Source: an uncultured Trueperaceae bacterium (lineage in GTDB: Bacteria > Deinococcota > Deinococci > Deinococcales > Trueperaceae). Taken from it: a stretch of 64,000 bases of DNA. The position numbers and the translations under genes are program-made. Of this stretch, positions 41,459 through 50,325 are shown in pieces. The notes under the pieces were generated by a model. That model searched no databases. It saw only the letters and a list, made by a program, of their open reading frames with translations, and was not told the origin of the DNA. The DNA lies in the NCBI GenBank assembly GCA_937907415.1, contig CALCHY010000339.1, positions 1-64,000 of the forward strand. Reading direction: 5' to 3'. How positions within the stretch are numbered: position 1 is the stretch's first letter; every line of letters begins with the position of its first letter.

Positions 41459-42325
41459 TCAGGCTTGGCGCACGGCGTAGGCCGCTGGCCGGAGATGCTG
41501 CAGGCTGGGCAGTGACGCGCGGACCGCGTCAACCCGGTCAAGATCGAGCGTTGCGAGGGTGACGCCCTCTTGGTCAGGGGCGCAGGCGATGACCGTGCCC
41601 CAAGGGTCGACGATCAGCGAGCGTCCGTAAGCGTTGAAGTCGGTTCCGCCGTTGCCGACAGTGGCAGGGGCGATGACGTAAGCACCGTTCTCGATGGCGC
41701 GCGCCCGCAGGAGAACTTCCCAGTGATCGCGACCAGTTCGCTCCGCGAAGTTGGATGGGACGACGAGCAAACGCGCGCCTGCAATTGCCAGCGTGCGGTA
41801 GAGCTCCGGGAAGCGAACGTCGTAGCAAACGGTCATCCCGACGGCGCCAAAGGGTGTTTCCGCGATGACGGCCTGATCGCCTGGCTGGTTGCGCGCCGAC
41901 TCGCGTGCGACCAACTTCTCGCCCAAGACGACGTCGAACAGGTGGATCTTGCGGTACTTGCCGAGCAGGCCGCCGTCTGGCCCGAACAGGAGGCTGGTGT
42001 TATGCGTGCGTTGGTCCGCCTCGGCCGCGTCCGGGAGTTCGTTGTAGCTGCCGCCAAGCAGGTAGATGCCGTGCCGGGCGGCTAGGTCGCCGAGCGCCTG
42101 AGAAAGGGGGCCCGGAATCGCCTCTGCGCTCGCGCGGCGCTGATCAGCGGGGCCGCGGAAGTGAAAGGTCTCGGGCAACGTCACGAACTGCGCGCCCATG
42201 CCAGCGGCCCGCTCCACGAGCTCGAAGGCGCGCGCTACGTTGGCGGCCTTGTCGCTACCTGGGTCGGTTTGTACCACCGCCACGGTCACTTCGCGTGCCT
42301 TGCCAGTCGACTTGTTGCTACTCAT
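41459..42325 (-). CDS. Carbon-nitrogen hydrolase (nitrilase superfamily amidase)
   Basis: 288 aa. The catalytic triad is complete: Glu52 (LPETFHF), Lys in GKYRKIHLFD and Cys in GMTVCYDVRFPELYR. The protein resembles the Nit1/Nit2 branch (omega-amidase or deaminated-glutathione amidase), by HLFDV and VVPSNFAERTGRDHWEVLLRARAIEN. AGGAGCG upstream of ATG 42325. First gene of an operon with the peptide-type importer, which suggests it hydrolyses an imported or derived amide. Divergent from the RraA-like gene. Confidence 0.91.
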   Translation of the reverse strand: MSSNKSTGKAREVTVAVVQTDPGSDKAANVARAFELVERAAGMGAQFVTLPETFHFRGPADQRRASAEAIPGPLSQALGDLAARHGIYLLGGSYNELPDAAEADQRTHNTSLLFGPDGGLLGKYRKIHLFDVVLGEKLVARESARNQPGDQAVIAETPFGAVGMTVCYDVRFPELYRTLAIAGARLLVVPSNFAERTGRDHWEVLLRARAIENGAYVIAPATVGNGGTDFNAYGRSLIVDPWGTVIACAPDQEGVTLATLDLDRVDAVRASLPSLQHLRPAAYAVRQA

Positions 42326-42564
42326 CTACGCTCCTAATCGGTTCGCGCGCACTTTACGCCCACCCGTATGTGCACTGGCGTGCTCCGGCATGCGCAATTG
42401 CCAGGACCGTGTTCGTTAGGAGCGCAGCATAGCAGCCGGGGTGCAGCGGAATGAACGGCTGTGGAGCACTGCGCTGGCGGTGCAGACTTGGCGTTAACGT
42501 GAGCCTTGTCGCGACGGTTCTGAAGTTGCACACGGGGTTCCGAAGCGCCCACATGGAGGAAGAG

Positions 42565-43215
42565 ATGGCTGATGCAGCACCTAACATCGACTGGCTTGAC
42601 CGCTACTTGGGGGTCTCCACCGGCACCATTGGGCATTTGACGACGGAAGGCTTCCTCGACTGGGACATCGTCCCGTTGTTCCGTCCCCTGCGTTTTGTCG
42701 GGCGCGCCATGCCGGTCTCGTGCCAGCCGACGGATAACGCCCCGTTGGGCGAGGCCGTTGCAGCAGCCACGCCCGGCACCGTATTGGTCGTCGCGCGCCA
42801 CGGTGACAGGCGGCATGCGCCTTTCGGTGGGCTCATGGCGCGCATGGCGGTAGGGAAAGGCGTGGCTGGCGTCGTGATCGATGGGGCGGCCACAGACTTG
42901 CGTGAGATCGTCGAGCTTGGGTTGCCAGTCTTCGCGCGTAACCTCTCCGCGCTTACCACTCGCCGGCAGAACCTTCCAGGCACGGTTGGCGAGCCAGTGG
43001 TGTGCGGCGGAGTGCTTGTTAGGAAAGGCGACATCGTGCTTGGTGACGACGACGGCGTCGTCGTGGTACCGGCCGAAGCTGCTGAAGAGTTGTTGCGCCG
43101 CGCCTACCGTTTCGAGGAGTGGGAGCACGAGATGCGCTCCGGGTTGATGGCCGGGATGTCGCCAGCGGACGCCCGCGCGCGAGCGGACGCGGCGGTAGAC
43201 AGGAGCGTCTACTGA
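42565..43215 (+). CDS. RraA-like / HMG aldolase-fold protein
   Basis: 216 aa from ATG 42565, which has GGAGGAAGAG just upstream; in-frame ATG 42553 is an alternative. RraA/HMG-aldolase fold: VSTGTIGHLTTEGFLDWDIVPL, FGGLMARMAVGKGVAGVVIDGAATDLREI, and a C-terminal GGVLVRKGDIVLGDDDGVVVVPAE. The metal/active motif G-x18-20-R-D usually reads DGxxRD, but here it is DGAATD, with Thr in place of the Arg that holds the substrate carboxylate. It may therefore be a decarboxylase/aldolase relative with changed specificity. Ends before a strong bidirectional hairpin. Confidence 0.85.
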   Translation: MADAAPNIDWLDRYLGVSTGTIGHLTTEGFLDWDIVPLFRPLRFVGRAMPVSCQPTDNAPLGEAVAAATPGTVLVVARHGDRRHAPFGGLMARMAVGKGVAGVVIDGAATDLREIVELGLPVFARNLSALTTRRQNLPGTVGEPVVCGGVLVRKGDIVLGDDDGVVVVPAEAAEELLRRAYRFEEWEHEMRSGLMAGMSPADARARADAAVDRSVY

Positions 43216-43260
43216 GCGCGTGGGCTGGTGCCGGAGTGGCGCGCAATTGGCCGGTAAGAC

Positions 43261-43298
43261 GCGTGCGGGAGCGGCTCACCGTTGCCGCTCCCGCACGC
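43261..43298. terminator. Bidirectional hairpin terminator between convergent genes
   Basis: A perfect 15-bp inverted repeat (GCGTGCGGGAGCGGC and its complement) with an 8-nt loop lies between the RraA-like gene (+) and the aminotransferase (-). The U-run is weak (AGTTT), but position and stem length support termination from both sides. Confidence 0.8.
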
Positions 43299-43349
43299 AG
43301 TTTGGATAGACCGACTGGTCTGGCTACGCGTTACTACCGCGGTGTTCTC

Positions 43350-44663
43350 TCAGGCGAGTACGTTGAGCGCACGGTCGAGGCCATCGAGGCCAACCTGCAG
43401 GTCCTCGCGTTTGATGTTCAGCGGCGGCGTGACGAGCAGCACGTTGTAGCGCCCGAACGCGTAGACGCCCTCGTTGCGCAGGGCCCCGACTAGCTTCGCG
43501 ACGGGCGCGTTGTCGCCCCCGTACCAGGGCACGAGCGGCTCCTTGGTGGTGCGGTCCTTGACGAGCTCGATGGTGTAGAAGGCGCCGATGCCGCGCACGT
43601 CGCCGATGACCGCGTGCTTGTCCTTGAGGGCGGTTAGGCCCTCCTTCAGCCATGGGTCTATCTCGCGAGCGCGCTCGAAGAGGCCCTCCTTCTTCAGCGT
43701 GGTGACGGTGGCGAGGCCCGCGGCCATGGCCATCGGGTGCCCTGCGTAGGTGTGGCCGCACATTAGGGCGTGGTCGTCGAAGTACTTGGCGAGGCTCTCG
43801 CGGACCATGACGCCGCCAAGCGGGATGTACGCCGAGGACGAGCCCTTGGCGAACGTGATCATGTCGGGCGTGACGCCGAAGCGCGAGGCCGCGAAACGGT
43901 CGCCGACGCGGCCGAATCCGGTCATGACCTCGTCGAAAATGAGCACGATGCCGTGCTTGGCCGTGATGCTGCGCATGCCAGCCAAGTAGCCTTCCGGGTA
44001 GACGATCACGCCGTTGGAGCCGACCACCGGCTCGATGACGAGGGCGGCGATGTTCTTGGCGCCCTCGAAGGTGATGACCTGCTCGAGGTGCTCGAGCGCG
44101 CGCTCGACTTCGACCTTCGCGTCATCGGTGAAGAACGGGCTGCGGTACGGGTACGGCGCGAAGAAGTGAACGATGCCTGGGATGCCGGGCTCGTTCGCCC
44201 AACGGCGGTCCTCACCCGTAAGGCTGCCTGCGCCTGGCGCCGAGCCGTGGAACGAGCGGTACGCGGCGAGCACCTTGTGCCTACCCGTGACGGTGCGCGC
44301 CATCTTGATGGCGTCCTCGTTCGCTTCACCGCCACCGGTGGTGAAGAAGGTGCGGGCGCCCTCGCTCCAGGGACTGACATCGGAGAGCAGCTCTGCGAAC
44401 TCGGAGCGCACGTCGTGGATGAGTGACGGGGGTAGGTAGCAGATCTTGGCCGCCTGCTCCTGGATGGCCTTGACGACCGCGGGGTGGCCGTGCCCGAGGT
44501 TGGTGGAGACGAGGCCAGCCGAGAGGTCCAGGTAGCGCTTGCCCTCGTCATCGAAGAGGTAAGAACCCTCACCTCTGACGAAAGTCGGACCTCCGACAGC
44601 GGACTGCTTGCTCCACGGCGTGAGCACGTGTTTATGAGAGCGGGTGGTGGCTGCGAGAGACAT
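43350..44663 (-). CDS. Class III pyridoxal-phosphate aminotransferase
   Basis: 437 aa, a standard class III length. PLP residues: TTGGGEANEDAIKMAR (phosphate binding), YRSFHG (stacking aromatic), FDEVMTGFGRVG (Asp to the pyridine N), and the Schiff-base Lys in FAKGSSSAYIPLGGV. The sequence resembles omega-amine:pyruvate or taurine:pyruvate aminotransferases (GHTYAGHPMAMAAGLA). GAGGAGG precedes ATG 44663. It faces the RraA-like gene. Together with the nitrilase, importer and RraA it could form an amine/amide degradation group, though substrates are inferred only from neighbours. Confidence 0.92.
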   Translation of the reverse strand: MSLAATTRSHKHVLTPWSKQSAVGGPTFVRGEGSYLFDDEGKRYLDLSAGLVSTNLGHGHPAVVKAIQEQAAKICYLPPSLIHDVRSEFAELLSDVSPWSEGARTFFTTGGGEANEDAIKMARTVTGRHKVLAAYRSFHGSAPGAGSLTGEDRRWANEPGIPGIVHFFAPYPYRSPFFTDDAKVEVERALEHLEQVITFEGAKNIAALVIEPVVGSNGVIVYPEGYLAGMRSITAKHGIVLIFDEVMTGFGRVGDRFAASRFGVTPDMITFAKGSSSAYIPLGGVMVRESLAKYFDDHALMCGHTYAGHPMAMAAGLATVTTLKKEGLFERAREIDPWLKEGLTALKDKHAVIGDVRGIGAFYTIELVKDRTTKEPLVPWYGGDNAPVAKLVGALRNEGVYAFGRYNVLLVTPPLNIKREDLQVGLDGLDRALNVLA

Positions 44664-44852
44664 CTGCTGACCTCCTCGAATTGCTCCGCGCTTGGTAGCG
44701 CGCGAGCCTCCAAGCCGCTACGGCCAGGAGCCGCCGGAAACCGGTGTTGACCCGAAGATTACCGTAAATGCGGGCTGCCTGGCGGCCCATGGCGGGCCGG
44801 CAAGCGGCGCGACCACGACATGCATGCCAACTTCGGGGAACTATCATCCGGC

Positions 44853-46844
44853 ATGCGCAAGCTGTACCTTGCCGTTGCCGTGCTCGCTGTAATACTCGTG
44901 GTCGTCATGACCCAGCGCTCCACCGGCCAGTCGTACGTTGGCAGCGCCCCGGCGCACGAGTTCCCAACGGGCCTCGACTGGATCAACACAGACAAGCCCC
45001 TCCCCCTCAGCTCCCTGAGCGGGAAGATAGTCCTGCTCGACTTCTGGACCTACGGCTGCATCAACTGCATCCACGTCATCCCTGACCTCAAAGCGCTCGA
45101 GGAGAAGTACCCCAACGAGCTCGTCGTCATCGGCGTTCACTCCGCCAAGTTCCTCAACGAGGCGCGCACCGAGAACATTCGGCTCGTTGCCGAGCGTTAC
45201 GGCCGCACGGAGCCGATCGTCAACGATGCCGAGTTCAAGATCTGGCAGGATTACAACATCTCGGCGTGGCCAAGCTTCGTACTTATCGACCCGGAGGGCC
45301 ACATCCTTGGCCGTCACGCTGGCGAAGGCGTTTACCGCGTGTTCGACGACGTGATCGCTGGCATGATCGACACCTTCGCGGCGCGCGGCACGCTCGACCG
45401 CACCCCCCTAACGCTCAACGCCACCGGCGTCGTCACCCCAAGGACGGCGCTCAGCTTCCCCGGCAAGGTCCTGGCAGACGAGGCAGGCGCCCGTCTCTTC
45501 GTGGCCGATAGCAGCAACGACCGCATCGTCATCACGGACCTCGCTGGCGTGGTGCTCGACGTCGTCGGCTCGGGCGCCCAAGAGTTGAAGGACGGCGACT
45601 TCGAGAGCGCCGGCTTCAACGGCCCGCAAGGCATGGCGCTTGCGGGTCCAGACACGCTCTATGTTGCCGATACGGGCAACCACAGCATCAGGCTCGTTGA
45701 CCTCGCCAAGCGCACGGTGACCACGGTAGCTGGCAACGGCAAGCAGGAGTACCTGTTCGGGCGCAACGGGGTGGAGGCGGGTGGGGGACTCAACTCGCCT
45801 TGGGACGTCCTCTGGCTTGATGACCAGCTGATCATCGCCATGGCGGGGCAGCACCAACTCTGGAGCCTTGGACCTGGCAGCGGCGTCGTGCGACTCCTCG
45901 CTGGCAGCGGCCGCGAAGAGCTGAAGGACGGCGCCCTCTTGAGCGCGGGCCTCAACCAACCGAGCGGCCTCACCACCGACGGCAGTGTGCTCTTCGTCGC
46001 CGACAGCGAGGCGAGCGCCATAAGGCGAGTGGACCAGGGCACTAACGGTCGAGTCGAGACGCTAGTTGGCACTGGCCTCTTCGACTTCGGCGACGTCGAC
46101 GGCGTCGGTAAGGCGGTGCGCTTGCAGCACCCTCTCGGCCTGGCCTACGTCGACGGCGCCGTGTACGTCGCCGACACCTACAACAACAAGATCAAGCGGC
46201 TAGACCCCACCACCCACGAGGTCACGACCGTGTTCGGCACTGGCACCCCCGGGTTGCGAGACGGGGACAGCGCGGAGTTCTACGAACCTGGCGGGCTGAG
46301 TTACGCGGCGGGCAAGCTGTACGTGGCAGACACCAATAACGGCGCCATCCGCGTTGCCGATCTGGCGTCCCGACAGGTGACGACCCTCGCCCTCAGCGAC
46401 CCTAACGGCCTGCTCGTAGGGGCGCCGAACACCCAAGTACGTTACGACGAGGTCATAGAGCTGCCGACCAAGACGCTCGCGCCAGGCGCGGGCGGCGTGC
46501 GTCTGACCCTCACCCTGCCTGCCGGTTACAAGGCGAACGACCTCGCGCCCCTGCAGGTCAAGTGGAGCAGTTCCGGCGCAGTTGCGCAGTTCGCCGAGCC
46601 GACCGCCGCCGAGGTGACCAGCCCCGACTACCCGCTCGTGCTCGAGTTCCCCGCGAACTTCGCTGTTGGTGAGGGCGTCGTGACGGGCGACGTGCTCGTC
46701 TACTACTGCCGCGAGGTGATGGCCGAACTCTGCCTCATCAGGCAGGTGCAAGTGCGGCAGCCGCTCGTGGTGGCGGCAGGTGCCGCTGGCAGCGCGGACG
46801 TAGACGTGGCGTGGCAACCGCCCGCGCTGCCTGACGGCTACTGA
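44853..46844 (+). CDS. NHLRC2-like protein: thioredoxin domain plus NHL beta-propeller
   Basis: 663 aa from ATG 44853; TATCAT ends 5 nt upstream, while the in-frame ATG at 44820 has no signals. One N-terminal membrane helix (residues 4-19) exports the rest. A thioredoxin-like domain (about 35-175) carries CINC (Cys69, Cys72). From about 185 to 520 there are six NHL repeats (LFVADSSNDRIVITDLAG, TLYVADTGNHSIRLVDL, VLFVADSEASAIRRVD, AVYVADTYNNKIKRLD, KLYVADTNNGAIRVAD). A C-terminal beta domain ends the chain. This is the architecture of animal NHLRC2 and bacterial homologues. A role in extracytoplasmic disulfide/redox chemistry is likely but unproven. Confidence 0.88.
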   Translation: MRKLYLAVAVLAVILVVVMTQRSTGQSYVGSAPAHEFPTGLDWINTDKPLPLSSLSGKIVLLDFWTYGCINCIHVIPDLKALEEKYPNELVVIGVHSAKFLNEARTENIRLVAERYGRTEPIVNDAEFKIWQDYNISAWPSFVLIDPEGHILGRHAGEGVYRVFDDVIAGMIDTFAARGTLDRTPLTLNATGVVTPRTALSFPGKVLADEAGARLFVADSSNDRIVITDLAGVVLDVVGSGAQELKDGDFESAGFNGPQGMALAGPDTLYVADTGNHSIRLVDLAKRTVTTVAGNGKQEYLFGRNGVEAGGGLNSPWDVLWLDDQLIIAMAGQHQLWSLGPGSGVVRLLAGSGREELKDGALLSAGLNQPSGLTTDGSVLFVADSEASAIRRVDQGTNGRVETLVGTGLFDFGDVDGVGKAVRLQHPLGLAYVDGAVYVADTYNNKIKRLDPTTHEVTTVFGTGTPGLRDGDSAEFYEPGGLSYAAGKLYVADTNNGAIRVADLASRQVTTLALSDPNGLLVGAPNTQVRYDEVIELPTKTLAPGAGGVRLTLTLPAGYKANDLAPLQVKWSSSGAVAQFAEPTAAEVTSPDYPLVLEFPANFAVGEGVVTGDVLVYYCREVMAELCLIRQVQVRQPLVVAAGAAGSADVDVAWQPPALPDGY

Positions 46845-46988
46845 GTTAGCTGGATAGGCGGCGAGCGCGCCGTCCACGCCGTTGGCTGCCTCACCGCCGC
46901 CCCTGCGAGGTGGGCGCGAACCGCGGTTATGCTCTAGCTCTGCGAGCGCAGCTAGCGACCTGACGCAGCGCCCTCGCCGACTCGGATC

Positions 46989-48008
46989 ATGAAACGCCCT
47001 GTGCTGCAAGCCCTACTCGTGTCACTTGCGCTGTCCGGCGCCGGGATGGCGTTCGCGTTATGGCAGGTGGGCGGACCGAGGGCGCTACTCGGCTTGAAGG
47101 ATCTGGCGCCGCTCTCGTTGGCGGCGGCGGCCCTCGCTCTCTTGACGTCGTTCCTGATCGCCGCGGCGCGGCTCGTGTTCGTCTGCCGCACTCTCGGTTT
47201 CCGCGTGCGCTTGAGTCACGCCTTCCGCGCCCACGTGCTCGGCATGTTCACGGCTGCGGTCACGCCTGGCGGCAGCGGCAGCATCGCTGGCCTGGCGCTC
47301 ACCCTTGACGTGCAAGGCATGCAGCGCGCCAAGTCGTGGGCCGCGGCGCTCGCGACCATGGCGGCTGACACTGCTTTCCACGCCTGGGCCATGCCCGCGT
47401 CGCTGGTCGTGCTCTACGGGTTGGGCGTCTACCCGCGCACGCCGGGCTGGGCTCTGCTCGGCACGGTAGTGATCCTGCTTACGGTCGCGCTCGCGTACGT
47501 TCTGCTCTTCAAGGTCGTGTGGTTGAGGCCGCTCTTCGGCTTCGTTCTGCGCGGGCCGCTCCTGCGCTTCAGACGCCGCGGGATGCGCTTCGTCGACGGG
47601 TTCATAGAGAGCAGTCAGACGTTCGCCGCCGCCCCACTATGGAAGCACGCCGTCGTGCAGGGCCTCACCGCCTGCGCCTGGGCGGCTTTCTTCTTGGTCT
47701 TGTACTTCCTACTGCGCGGCCTTGGCGTGAGCATCGGGGCGTTGCTCGCGCTAGCAGGTCAGACGGTAGTGGCCGTAATGAGCACTTTCGTGCCGACCCC
47801 GGGCGGGAGCGGCTTCTTCGAGGTCGTCCTGAGCTGGTTTCTCGTTGGCAACGGTAGCGGACAAGCCGGGCCGGCCGCCGTTTTCGCTTGGCGCATCATC
47901 ACTTTCTATAGCCTCTTCATACTCGGGCCCCTGTTAGGCGGCTACCTGGTCGTCAAGCAAGTTGGCCGGGCCGCAGCGGAAGCACCTGCGGGCGCTGAGC
48001 GTGGCTGA
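46989..48008 (+). CDS. YbhN/LPG-synthase-like (UPF0104) integral membrane protein
   Basis: 339 aa, about eight membrane helices. It contains the family blocks FLIAAARLVFVCRTLGF, FTAAVTPGGSGSIAGLALTLD (PGGxGG-like) and STFVPTPGGSGFFEVVLSWFL, as in YbhN and the flippase half of MprF. It lacks the MprF synthase half. Such proteins are linked to lipid or glycolipid movement. The stop overlaps the glycosyltransferase GTG by 8 bp, and this coupling suggests they build and move the same lipid-linked sugar. Confidence 0.88.
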   Translation: MKRPVLQALLVSLALSGAGMAFALWQVGGPRALLGLKDLAPLSLAAAALALLTSFLIAAARLVFVCRTLGFRVRLSHAFRAHVLGMFTAAVTPGGSGSIAGLALTLDVQGMQRAKSWAAALATMAADTAFHAWAMPASLVVLYGLGVYPRTPGWALLGTVVILLTVALAYVLLFKVVWLRPLFGFVLRGPLLRFRRRGMRFVDGFIESSQTFAAAPLWKHAVVQGLTACAWAAFFLVLYFLLRGLGVSIGALLALAGQTVVAVMSTFVPTPGGSGFFEVVLSWFLVGNGSGQAGPAAVFAWRIITFYSLFILGPLLGGYLVVKQVGRAAAEAPAGAERG

Positions 48009-49323
48009 GCCGCGCATCGCCATCCTCACCTTCGGCTCGCGGGGTGACGTCCAGCCGTTCCTGGCGTTAGCTCTGGAGCTTCAGGAGTTGGGTGCGCGGC
48101 CAGTGCTTGGGGCACACCCCGCCTATCGGGCGCTCATAGAGGGGCGCGGCATCGAGTACGCCGAGTTGGCGGGCGACCCCGTTGCCTGGATGCGCAGCCA
48201 AGCGCAACTGCGAGCCATGGTGCGCAGCCCTGCGGTGCTCACGGCGGCGCGCGAGTTCGCCGCTGAGTGGGCGCCGACCATGCGCACGATGCTCGAGCAG
48301 TCCGCCGACCTTGCGGATGCTAGCGACGCCATCGTGTTCGCCCACGGCGCCCTCGCTGGCCCGCACCTCCACGAGGCAACGGGTAAGCCGACCGCGTTCG
48401 CCTCGCTGCAACCGTGGGACGTCACCGCCGAGTACCCGAGCGTCGCGATGCGCCAAGCCCCCCGCAAGCCGGGACCCGCGCGGCGCATCTTCAACCGCGC
48501 CAGCCACTGGATGGGCGAACAGGTCGTATGGTTCCCGTGGCGCTGGACGGTCAACCGTTGGCGTAGGCAACGGCTCGGGTTAGGCGGCGTGCCGTTCTTC
48601 GGGACCCCATGGCGCCGGATGGGGGAAGAAGTCGTGCGCGTCTACGGCTACAGCCCACTTGTGGCGCCGCCGCCAGCGGACTGGCCGCCTGGCCGCTTCG
48701 TGAGTGGCTGGTGGCGCTTGCCCCACCCTCAGGACTGGCGCCCATCCCCAGCGCTAAGCGCCTTCCTTGCGGCAGGGGAGAAACCCGTCTACGTCGGCTT
48801 CGGCAGCCACCTGCCCGTGCGTGACGTTGCGCAGGTGGAGGAGGCCGTCGCCAGCGTCGTGCGGGGCATGGGCCTGCGCTTGGTGCTGGCGTCTGGCTGG
48901 GCGGGACTTGGTGGCGGCGGTGCCGGTGCCGCGCGCGCCGCCCTAGGCGGCGGTGCCGCAGATCGCTTCGTGCTCGACGAGGCGCCTCACGACTGGCTCT
49001 TCCCGCGCATGCGTGCGGTCGTGCACCACGGCGGCGCGGGCACCACCGGCGCCGCCGTTCACGCCGGCGTGCCCCAAGTGGCCGTGCCGGCCTTCTTCGA
49101 CCAGTACCACTGGTCCGTGAAGATCACGGAGTTGGGCTTGGGCACGCGGCTGGTTTCCCCGAAGTTCAGCGGTGCCGGGTTGCAGGCGGCGTTGGAGGCG
49201 GCGTTGCGCCCACAAGTCGCGGAGCGCGCTGCTAGCGCAGCCGCCGTCGTGGCGCGCGAGCCGGGCGCGGCGGGAGCAGCGCGTTACTTGCTCGAGAGGT
49301 TCGGGCTCAGTGGCGGCGCTTGA
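48001..49323 (+). CDS. GT1-family glycosyltransferase (MGT/sterol glucosyltransferase-like)
   Basis: 440 aa from GTG 48001 (MAEPRIAILTFGSRGDVQPFLALALEL), a canonical GT28/GT1 opening with GSRGDVQP. The C-terminal donor site is complete: GFGSHLPV, DEAPHDWLFPRMRAVVHHGGAGTTGAAVHAGVPQVAVPAFFDQYHW, the HGGxGT...P.F.DQ..W motif that holds a UDP-sugar. Acceptors of this branch are sterols, hopanoid-like lipids, polyketides or glycerolipids. It is coupled to the YbhN-type protein, so glycolipid synthesis is the best guess. Confidence 0.91.
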   Translation: MAEPRIAILTFGSRGDVQPFLALALELQELGARPVLGAHPAYRALIEGRGIEYAELAGDPVAWMRSQAQLRAMVRSPAVLTAAREFAAEWAPTMRTMLEQSADLADASDAIVFAHGALAGPHLHEATGKPTAFASLQPWDVTAEYPSVAMRQAPRKPGPARRIFNRASHWMGEQVVWFPWRWTVNRWRRQRLGLGGVPFFGTPWRRMGEEVVRVYGYSPLVAPPPADWPPGRFVSGWWRLPHPQDWRPSPALSAFLAAGEKPVYVGFGSHLPVRDVAQVEEAVASVVRGMGLRLVLASGWAGLGGGGAGAARAALGGGAADRFVLDEAPHDWLFPRMRAVVHHGGAGTTGAAVHAGVPQVAVPAFFDQYHWSVKITELGLGTRLVSPKFSGAGLQAALEAALRPQVAERAASAAAVVAREPGAAGAARYLLERFGLSGGA

Positions 49324-49371
49324 GCGACGAGGTCGGTAGACCAGGCACTAGCGGGCGTTCGGCGCCAACCA

Positions 49372-49665
49372 TCAGCGGCGCCTCCGGGTCCGGCGGCCTG
49401 CTGCGGCGGGAGCGGCTAGCTCATCGAAGAGGCCAGGCTGCGGGAAGACGGCCTCGTAGGGTTGATCGAGGCGCAACTGCTCGAACGGGTAAGTAACGCC
49501 CTCCTCACCCCGAACACGCTCGAACCTACCCTCCGGCCCCCGCCTGCGGTGGTACTCGACCACCCGCACACGCCGGCCAGGGAGCGCCTCGAGCAGCAGC
49601 CGCACCGTGCTGCCGCTGCCAGCTAGCGTGCGTTCGACCGTTCTGATGCCTGGACTGCCTGCCAC
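49372..49665 (-). CDS. Small hypothetical protein downstream of the deaminase
   Basis: 97 aa, basic, not recognised. GTG 49665 follows directly after the deaminase TGA, so it is probably translated by coupling. It contains VRLLLEALPGRRVRVVEYHRRRGPEGRFERVRGEEG and a C-terminal RRTRRRR tail. There are no membrane helices or cysteines. It might bind nucleic acid, but nothing beyond charge supports that. The frame is intact and co-directional, which is the main reason for calling it. Confidence 0.5.
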   Translation of the reverse strand: MAGSPGIRTVERTLAGSGSTVRLLLEALPGRRVRVVEYHRRRGPEGRFERVRGEEGVTYPFEQLRLDQPYEAVFPQPGLFDELAAPAAAGRRTRRRR

Positions 49666-50121
49666 TCACCGCTCCCCGATGTCCTCGTGCCATAACTCCG
49701 GCCTGGCCGCGATGAACTCGGTCATGAGTCGCACGCACTCCTGGTCGTCTAGGTCGATGACCTTCACGCCCTGCGTGCGCAGCCAGTCGGCGCCGCCCTT
49801 GAACGTGCGCGACTCGCCCATCACTACGGTGCCAATGCCGAACTGCTTGATGAGACCGCTGCAGTACCAGCACGGCTCGAGCGTGGTGACCATGGTGGTG
49901 CCCAGGTAATCGCGTTGGCGCCCAGCGTTGCGGAACGCGTCAGTCTCACCGTGGCTGCTCGGATCGCCGTCTTGCACGCGCCGATTGTGGCCGCGCCCGA
50001 GGAGCGTGCCGTCGTTTCGGTAGAGTGCCGCGCCGATCGGGACGCCGCCCTCAGTTAGGCCAAGGCGCGCTTCGGCGAGCGCCACCTGCAGCATGGCGCG
50101 GTGAGTTACGGCGTTCGACAT
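49666..50121 (-). CDS. Nucleoside/cytosine deaminase (zinc, CDA superfamily)
   Basis: 151 aa from ATG 50121 (GAGGAGG upstream; the longer frame upstream is shadow). Zinc motif HxE is in SSHGETDAFRNAG and PCxxC in LEPCWYCSG, with the catalytic Glu present. The order and the RNDGTLLGRGHNRRVQDGDPSSHGE block resemble yeast-type cytosine deaminase and bacterial relatives more than tRNA adenosine deaminase TadA. It should deaminate cytosine, a nucleoside or a related base. TATGAT at 50150-50155 (minus) may be its -10. Confidence 0.88.
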   Translation of the reverse strand: MSNAVTHRAMLQVALAEARLGLTEGGVPIGAALYRNDGTLLGRGHNRRVQDGDPSSHGETDAFRNAGRQRDYLGTTMVTTLEPCWYCSGLIKQFGIGTVVMGESRTFKGGADWLRTQGVKVIDLDDQECVRLMTEFIAARPELWHEDIGER

Positions 50122-50325
50122 GGCGTTCCTCCTCGCTGCATTAGCTGGCATCATACTTAAGCACCAGCTGGGCGCACGTTGGAGGGGGTGCGGGGGTGGA
50201 GCGCGTACGGCGCGAGCGGCGTGAGCGCTGACGCGCGCGCCGCCGGTTTGCGGGCGTAGCATCCAGCCCGTGCTCACACTAGGACGTAGGACCTACAGGC
50301 TGCGGTTGAAAGATGGGGCGTCACC

